Assembly (NCBI GenBank): GCA_910586035.1
Contig: CAJUHT010000003.1
Coordinates: forward strand, 1 to 19,004
Direction: 5' to 3'
Length of the DNA: 19,004 nucleotides
DNA from: an uncultured Christensenella sp.
GTDB lineage: Bacteria > Bacillota > Clostridia > Christensenellales > Borkfalkiaceae
The position numbers and the translations under genes were made by a program. Positions 15,001-19,004 of this stretch are shown here, piece by piece (position 1 is the stretch's first letter; every line of letters starts with the position of its first letter). Below the pieces are notes generated by a model that was not told where the DNA came from, searched no databases, and worked only from the letters and a program-made list of their open reading frames with translations.

Positions 15001-16895
15001 TCTTTGTAGTCGGCGGAGTTTTTATCGAATATGGACAACACCATATCCATAGGCTTGCTTTCCGCGTCGTAAATGTTGTTGTACAGCGCAAGCGAGCTGT
15101 CGGCAACCTCTATAAGGCTGTTGATTTCGCTTATCCACTCTATATTTTCCTTATATACGGAAAGGAAAGTAACTCCTTGGGAGCCTTCCTCCGTAAGGAA
15201 ACGGTTGGCGGCGTAGCAATACAGCCTGCCGAGCACGGGGTCGAGCTCCTCCCCCCTGTTTTCGTTGAGCAGGGAAACTTTCTTTATTTCCGGCAGAAGG
15301 TCGCCTATCAAATTCAAAGTTTGGTTTACGTTTGCGGGTTTGTTGGAAAGTATATCCAAAGCGACGTTGAATATAATCTGCACGTCGTTCTTGTCTACAA
15401 GTTTTGATATGTTTATGTACGGCAAAGTAAGCGGCGAAGCTTCCCCGCCCAGACTTTCTTTCAACGCAGCTTCGTCGGGTATGGTATCCGAGAGATAGCC
15501 CTTTTCGAAAAGAATTTTTAACAGCTCCCTGTTTTCCCTGCTTACCGACCCAGCAAACGACATCTTGTCTATGTTAGCCACTGCGGAGTTTACAAAGGAC
15601 ATTGCAAAGTTGATTATGTAGGTCTGCGAATCGAACTCGCTGATTAAATCGTTGAACTCGGCGCGGAACATATCGTCGGACATAACGCTTAAAACCTTGT
15701 CGAAAGCCTGAGAGGTAGCCGTTCCGTTTACAAGCGGTTTAAGCTCCTCCCCGCCGTACTTCATCAAGAGCGCCATTGTGTCGCGCGCAAAACCCGTATA
15801 CGCGTTTAGCTCCTCGCGGAACACAACGTTGTCGGTAATGCCGAATTCTTCGTCGTTCAGCTCGCCCGAGAATATGAGGTCGGCGGCAAACAGGTAATAA
15901 GGCACGTCCTCCGTGGAAGAAATGGCGTTTAACACCTTGAATATGCCGTAAGTGCCGTACCCCTCTATCGAGCGGTAAACGGAATAGTAAGTGTTGTATC
16001 TTTCGTTTTCGAAGTCGAAGTCTTTAAGTTTGCCGTCGCCGCGCCCCGCAACCACGTATAGAGCCGTGCCGAGGAAGGACAGCGAGAGTATAGCGATTGC
16101 AGTGCCGCGCACCAAGCCGACCACGCCGCCGCCAACCCAATGGCGGGAATAGCGCCTGTCTACCTTGTTCTGCACGTATTTCTTTGTGATTTTTTCGCGG
16201 TACTTCCTTTCGGAATAGCAACAGACGTATATTATGTACAAAATCAAATCGATGACAAGGTAAACAATAAACAGCATCAACGCAAGCGCAACCCTTTCAA
16301 TAAGGTCGGCAAGCGTATAAATATACGCCTTGCTTTCGCTTAGCATTATGTTGAAATCGCCTTTAATGACCGTGGGAAGCCACTCGACAAACACGTCTTT
16401 AAGCCCCTCGCACGGCACGGAAACGTTAAGCTTTGCCGCAAGCGCGCCTTTGCCGCCCATTATCAGGTCGGCTACGTTTAACAAGAACGCGTCCGTCTGC
16501 GGCAGATTTATGAGTACGACGTAAACGATTATGCAAATCGCCGCCGCGCCCACTTCGTGCGCGAGCAGGATAAGGCTTTTTCTCAACCCCCTCCTCACTC
16601 CCGTAAGAGTGGCTATTAAAACGGTTGCAGAGAACAGCACCGTAGGAACCCAGCGCACAAGGAAGTCTACAAGCTGCTCTACGTCCCACTTTTGCGCCAC
16701 TACGATTAAATCGATTATGAGCACGCCGAAAATAGCGGCGGCTAAAAGGGAAAGCGCGACGGGAACGAGCTTGAATTTTCTGAACGCTATCGTCAATAGC
16801 AGAAGAACGGACAGCACGACAAACAGCAGCATCTGCCAATTGGCGAAGATGCCGTTTATAAAGCTTTGAAATCCGCTCGAAGCAAGCAAATTCAT
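12096..16895 (-). CDS. Giant 1599-residue membrane protein with repeated extracytoplasmic helical domain
   Basis: I know no characterised homologue. About six membrane helices lie at the N-terminus (roughly 21-38, 43-67, 80-99, 108-132, 199-225, 255-283). The part from TGVRRGLRKSL (98-108) to GLVRGTAIAIL (260-270) resembles the CvpA (colicin V production) family, a moderate call. The basic loops at 39-42, 100-106 and 229-252 are predicted inside, so residues 284-1599 should be outside the cell. That part contains at least eleven copies of a motif E-phi-x-x-L-phi-x-x-phi with the Glu at 590, 697, 797, 886, 978, 1062, 1156, 1256, 1332, 1408 and 1498, on average 91 residues apart; E413 may be another. 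It has no sortase signal, cell-wall domain or enzyme motif. AAGGAGG lies nine bases before the ATG. It is the last gene of a minus-strand envelope operon, 38 bases after the LRR gene. Confidence 0.85.
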   Translation of the reverse strand: MNLLASSGFQSFINGIFANWQMLLFVVLSVLLLLTIAFRKFKLVPVALSLLAAAIFGVLIIDLIVVAQKWDVEQLVDFLVRWVPTVLFSATVLIATLTGVRRGLRKSLILLAHEVGAAAICIIVYVVLINLPQTDAFLLNVADLIMGGKGALAAKLNVSVPCEGLKDVFVEWLPTVIKGDFNIMLSESKAYIYTLADLIERVALALMLFIVYLVIDLILYIIYVCCYSERKYREKITKKYVQNKVDRRYSRHWVGGGVVGLVRGTAIAILSLSFLGTALYVVAGRGDGKLKDFDFENERYNTYYSVYRSIEGYGTYGIFKVLNAISSTEDVPYYLFAADLIFSGELNDEEFGITDNVVFREELNAYTGFARDTMALLMKYGGEELKPLVNGTATSQAFDKVLSVMSDDMFRAEFNDLISEFDSQTYIINFAMSFVNSAVANIDKMSFAGSVSRENRELLKILFEKGYLSDTIPDEAALKESLGGEASPLTLPYINISKLVDKNDVQIIFNVALDILSNKPANVNQTLNLIGDLLPEIKKVSLLNENRGEELDPVLGRLYCYAANRFLTEEGSQGVTFLSVYKENIEWISEINSLIEVADSSLALYNNIYDAESKPMDMVLSIFDKNSADYKENCGYYDTISKNVYSSRILGKVLAESKTYNLLNKGLSGLFSGIYIPNDIVYESTFDESGKLVSAGEMFNLLNGVGTLGKNSDLLSVISGFDADRDMQKFLNSLAETVAFKDEYGNTLSHYIVESSLLRSVISAAIINYGADYMYVPMVARESNAQGEKLNYITKGELKVLMESLPELTEFLAPILSDKESDMTEAIAQFIKKETFNKLVSGSTVFEGTVAKLLTESLDGNQAVILPAALKADLEGWVTVNGRKGELRNMLGALEEIGLDAAELVKGEFDTKKIIDNVLAIDSEGLKNSLKSKVLHYTVSDYLTGEGLDYGTFKLVVPEAALQILQDDSVEGLVKESELQTLIVAVKDFNLSDETNISSVFVSLVKNKRLLDESFILSSSVVYSIVNSAETADILKLPQKFVEAAQFENLKKYNSSNPWKMEIMPLVNALDEILGVSTAENFEFNEEQLQEKLSSILRDLNSNSVVNANVTRLKVCCASEVVSNNITVRLDEILLDKIDNNLLYGAKIDGYYSEKELESLCNALNIFDIDVMNIDGDALTQKVKDNVLNLNEIAEGYMNKTNLNLVYPSVIFSGILSKELDGVLLEAEDEDGNPSPLLSESVLAAIKGGTIYSEEEVCNLINSVKAFGVNSFDEIKTLDFDDIKTKTDKIDEICKSLVMRGVFTKQIAANSELDVDHALAYEDSVKILKVNEIKSLVNLINEVGVENVEDMYFDDVKLIQIKRDLFEEDGAVKSYLILSAVSKVLKTNANLYVNRKLIDSYGCVREDEVFALINAFLALEDDENISIGEWSVKGGNFKYPTFEQRERAFLSEIARAKITEQIIKNNERIGENYVSENNVSEFTDYRTGGMQILISYAELHALFNALDICNRGGNFTIPAITLSALRDYQQQGEAAGQDYVELLFASDAIRYKICDCIIDSFHIGEEHTTQERVYNLSTGASGELKRVVTLQQIKDALKI

Positions 16896-16933
16896 TGCCG
16901 CCGTCCTCCTTTGGTTATTTTAATTTACTAAAA

Positions 16934-17923
16934 CTATTTGCCGCAGTTTATAAACGCGTTTTCTTCCAGCAACGCATACGGAAGATTGATTGTGGTAAGC
17001 GAAGCGCAATTACGGAACGCGCCCTGTCGCACTTCGATTTGTTTTGTCGAGCTGACGTTTTTCAACGCGTTACAATTTACGAATGCGTCCGTATCTATAT
17101 ACAGCTTGCAATCGATTGTCAGGCTTGTAATTTCGGACTTGTTGAACGCGCCCTTGTCTATCTTCGTAACATTATACTTGCCTATTTTTTCGGGTATTAC
17201 GAGTTGGGTGTCCGTTCCCGTGTAGCCGCTTATTGCAACCGTCTGCCCCGAAACCGTTCTAAGCTGATAGTCGCCCTCGGTAAACGTTGTTGTCGTGCTT
17301 TTAAAGATTATAAGCGAAGCAACCGAAAAGGTTATGACTACCACAAACACCAACGCGTTGAACACCGCGGGGAACTTTGCCAAATTTTTACGCGTTGCGT
17401 CGCGCAGAATAAACGGGCGCTTGCTCTTCTTTTGCTTTTTTATCTTTTCGGGCTTTTCCTTTTTAGTCTTTTTCGTCCTCTTCGGCTCGCCCCCAACAGT
17501 AGGCTCTTCGCCTTCGGGAGCCTGCTCGTCGCGGTAGAAGTGCGTAAACTTGTAACAGTTGTCCTCGTACTCGCCTTCCTTCCAAACGAACCTGTCGAAC
17601 ACAGCCTGAATAAGCCTGATTGAAATGCTTGTGCAACGGTAACTTACGCGAAGCTTTGCCTTGGGAACGAAGTCCTCCTCCGCGCTCGCCAAAAATTTGT
17701 TGTAGGCAACGACCGATTTTTCAATGAGAGCGCCGTCGACGTTGTATTGGTTCACTTCGAACTGCAAGCCCAGGAGCTGTTGAATTACGTTGTTTGTAAA
17801 CTTGAATACGATATACTTGCGCTTTGCCTTGTCGTCCTGAAAAATTATATACTCGTTTAACCTTACAAGGTCGGAAGCGTTGTCGGTATACTTGATTTTA
17901 GTAATATTGTTATACGAACTCAT
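16934..17923 (-). CDS. Single-pass membrane protein with BspA-like leucine-rich domain
   Basis: A 329-residue protein in three parts. Residues 1-135 form a soluble domain I do not recognise, presumably cytoplasmic. Residues 148-170 are a lysine-dense linker (KRTKKTKKEKPEKIKKQKK) just before a membrane helix at about 187-207, which fixes the N-terminus inside. Residues 215-329 lie outside and contain short LRR_5/BspA-type repeats (IGKYNVTKIDKGAF, IDTDAFVNC, VRQGAFRNC, LEENAFINC). The domain ends right after the last repeat, so only about four repeats are present, fewer than in typical BspA surface proteins. It starts 14 bases inside the end of the upstream gene, with GGAGG 11 bases before the ATG, so translation is coupled. 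LRR_5 domains usually mediate binding; here they could bind a partner in the same operon. Confidence 0.82.
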   Translation of the reverse strand: MSSYNNITKIKYTDNASDLVRLNEYIIFQDDKAKRKYIVFKFTNNVIQQLLGLQFEVNQYNVDGALIEKSVVAYNKFLASAEEDFVPKAKLRVSYRCTSISIRLIQAVFDRFVWKEGEYEDNCYKFTHFYRDEQAPEGEEPTVGGEPKRTKKTKKEKPEKIKKQKKSKRPFILRDATRKNLAKFPAVFNALVFVVVITFSVASLIIFKSTTTTFTEGDYQLRTVSGQTVAISGYTGTDTQLVIPEKIGKYNVTKIDKGAFNKSEITSLTIDCKLYIDTDAFVNCNALKNVSSTKQIEVRQGAFRNCASLTTINLPYALLEENAFINCGK

Positions 17924-18644
17924 ATTCCAACGCGCCTCCGTTCATTACCTTTGCGTTTTTGCGGCGGAAACAAAGCACCGTTATCAGGTAGCTGAGCACG
18001 CAAAGCGCTAAGCTGACGCCGATAGCAATGTAGTTGAGCGAATTGTTTAAATACTGCACCGCAACGTTTTTACCGTAGAAAATAGAGCCGCCGATAAATT
18101 CCACAAATACGTGCCTTAACACAAACAGGGCTGTAAAGATGGTAAACGCCTTGATAGCCGCGTACAGCCTTACCCTGACGAGGGATATGGGGCGCACGTA
18201 ATTCTGGTTTATGGCAATGCCGTCCGCCGTGCCGATAACTACGTTTACGTACGCGCAGGAGCGCTTTAACGCCACTATTCTCGAAGAAACGTCGCTCACG
18301 TCGCGTTGGGTTATTTCCAGCACGGATATTACCCTCTTTCTGCGGGAAAACTCCACCACATAATACATAATCTCTTTGAACGGGCGCGTAAAGTTGCATA
18401 CGAAATATTTTTCATACGCCGACTTGCACACAACGTACTTCTTTATAAAGCGCTTAGTTTCGCCCGAAGTGAGATATATGCTGTTTACCGAATTGGTGGA
18501 ACGCTCCTTTTTCAACAGCTCGTCGTCGTGATAATTTTGATAGTATTTATTTTTGGTAAAGTTGGTTACCAACAGAACTATTACGCCCGCGACGAAAAAA
18601 ACCGCCGAAATAAGGCACAATATTCTCCACAGTAGTATTGTCAT
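17910..18644 (-). CDS. Three-helix membrane protein of unknown function
   Basis: A 244-residue protein with membrane helices at about 5-28, 160-186 and 203-226, and a soluble loop of about 130 residues between the first two. The C-terminal RRKNAK suggests the tail is inside. I do not recognise the family. The frame is open to a GTG at 18692, but ATG 18644 has AGAGG six bases upstream and the longer version would overlap the end of the preceding gene, so the shorter start is chosen. It overlaps the LRR gene by 14 bases and lies 28 bases after the Pro/Ala/Gln-rich gene, so it is the second of at least four co-transcribed envelope genes. Confidence 0.8.
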   Translation of the reverse strand: MTILLWRILCLISAVFFVAGVIVLLVTNFTKNKYYQNYHDDELLKKERSTNSVNSIYLTSGETKRFIKKYVVCKSAYEKYFVCNFTRPFKEIMYYVVEFSRRKRVISVLEITQRDVSDVSSRIVALKRSCAYVNVVIGTADGIAINQNYVRPISLVRVRLYAAIKAFTIFTALFVLRHVFVEFIGGSIFYGKNVAVQYLNNSLNYIAIGVSLALCVLSYLITVLCFRRKNAKVMNGGALEYEFV

Positions 18645-18672
18645 ATTAACCTCTGTCGTTGCCGAAAACTTA

Positions 18673-19004
18673 TCAGACGGAGCCGTTTTCACCGCCCGTT
18701 CCGCCTGCGGGGCGGGGAGTAGGCGCGGATTGCGCCGCTTGCTGTGCCGACTGAGCCTGCGCGGGTCTCTGTACGGGTTGTTGCGCGGGTTGTGCCGCCT
18801 GCTCCTGTGCGGGAGCGGGGGCGGGTCGCTGAACAGGTTGTTGCGCGGATTGTGCCGCCTGCCCGAAAGGCTGTTGCGCGGGCGCCGCTTGGTGAGTTTG
18901 CTGAGCCTGCGCGGGTCGTTGAACAGGTTGTTGCGCGGGCTGTGCCGCTTGCTCCTGTGCGGGAGCGGGGGCGGGAGCGTCCTCGGGATAGTCGTCCTCT
19001 TCCT
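18673..19004 (-). CDS. C-terminal part of a Pro/Ala/Gln-rich low-complexity protein (5' end outside window)
   Basis: An open frame without stop runs from the right edge to TGA at 18673-18675, about 109 residues; the start lies beyond the window. It begins with an acidic EEDDYPED stretch and continues as a proline-, alanine- and glutamine-rich tail with APAPAQEQAAQPAQQPVQRP twice, 50 residues (150 bases) apart, and a further QQPVQRP between them. It ends with PRPAGGTGGENGSV. Such a composition suggests a disordered spacer or wall-spanning or interaction tail rather than an enzyme. Because codon use varies between copies while the protein repeat is kept, I think it is genuinely coding. It precedes the three-helix gene by 28 bases in the same direction. 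Function unknown. Confidence 0.72.
   Translation of the reverse strand, partial: EEDDYPEDAPAPAPAQEQAAQPAQQPVQRPAQAQQTHQAAPAQQPFGQAAQSAQQPVQRPAPAPAQEQAAQPAQQPVQRPAQAQSAQQAAQSAPTPRPAGGTGGENGSV
18743..18970 (-). repeat. Imperfect 150-bp tandem repeat inside the Pro/Ala/Gln-rich gene
   Basis: A block of about 67 bases starting CGCTCCCGCACAGGAGCA (minus strand, near 18967) recurs near 18817 with few, mostly synonymous changes. Copies are 150 bases apart, which keeps the frame. Shorter CCTGTTCA-CGACCCGC units recur within it. Confidence 0.7.

Noticed and set aside
18743..18970. Repeats at the right edge as a possible CRISPR array
   Set aside because: The units are coding, imperfect, 150 bases apart and inside an open frame, without spacer-like unique segments of constant length.

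Overview
The window looks like chromosomal DNA from an anaerobic, fermentative member of the Bacillota (Firmicutes), probably class Clostridia and possibly an uncultured gut lineage. The reasons are a complete Pta-AckA acetate pathway, an electron-bifurcating NfnAB-type transhydrogenase, a short-form pyruvate kinase, strong GGAGG-type ribosome sites, and the Bacillota-type cluster of tmcAL (ylbM), DUF177 (ylbN) and rpmF. The taxonomic call is inference; there is no rRNA here.

Layout. 1-1310: an accessory-looking block with a REP-like palindrome at the left edge, two closely related small Xre-type repressors on the minus strand, and a divergent plus-strand pair of small cysteine-rich proteins that are paralogues of each other; a perfect 13-bp palindrome sits inside the promoter of the second repressor. 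1330-4150: a minus-strand operon of nfnA, nfnB and an unrecognised 136-residue gene, with a strong promoter and a roughly 100-nt leader that can fold. 4160-7122: minus-strand pta, ackA, then DUF177 (yceD-like) and rpmF. 7244-8424: divergent tmcAL with a bidirectional terminator. 8439-9041: a small lipoprotein gene split by an apparent one-base deletion. 9166-10537: an unrecognised 296-residue gene directly downstream of the RNase P RNA gene, both minus strand. 10555-12089: pyk with clear promoter and terminator.

12096-19004: the most unusual part, a minus-strand block of four genes filling the right third of the window. In transcription order they are the tail of a Pro/Ala/Gln-rich protein (start lies outside the window), a 244-residue three-helix membrane protein, a 329-residue single-pass membrane protein with a short BspA-like leucine-rich domain outside, and a 1599-residue protein with about six N-terminal membrane helices (CvpA-like in part) and about 1300 extracytoplasmic residues. 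That outer part carries at least eleven spaced copies of an E-phi-x-x-L-phi-x-x-phi helix motif about 91 residues apart. I know no described system of this composition; it is the best candidate here for something undescribed, most likely an envelope structure or surface complex.

The metabolic genes fit together: pyruvate kinase supplies pyruvate, Pta and AckA convert acetyl-CoA to acetate and ATP, NfnAB couples NADH, ferredoxin and NADP pools, and TmcAL consumes acetate and ATP to acetylate the elongator tRNA-Met wobble cytidine.
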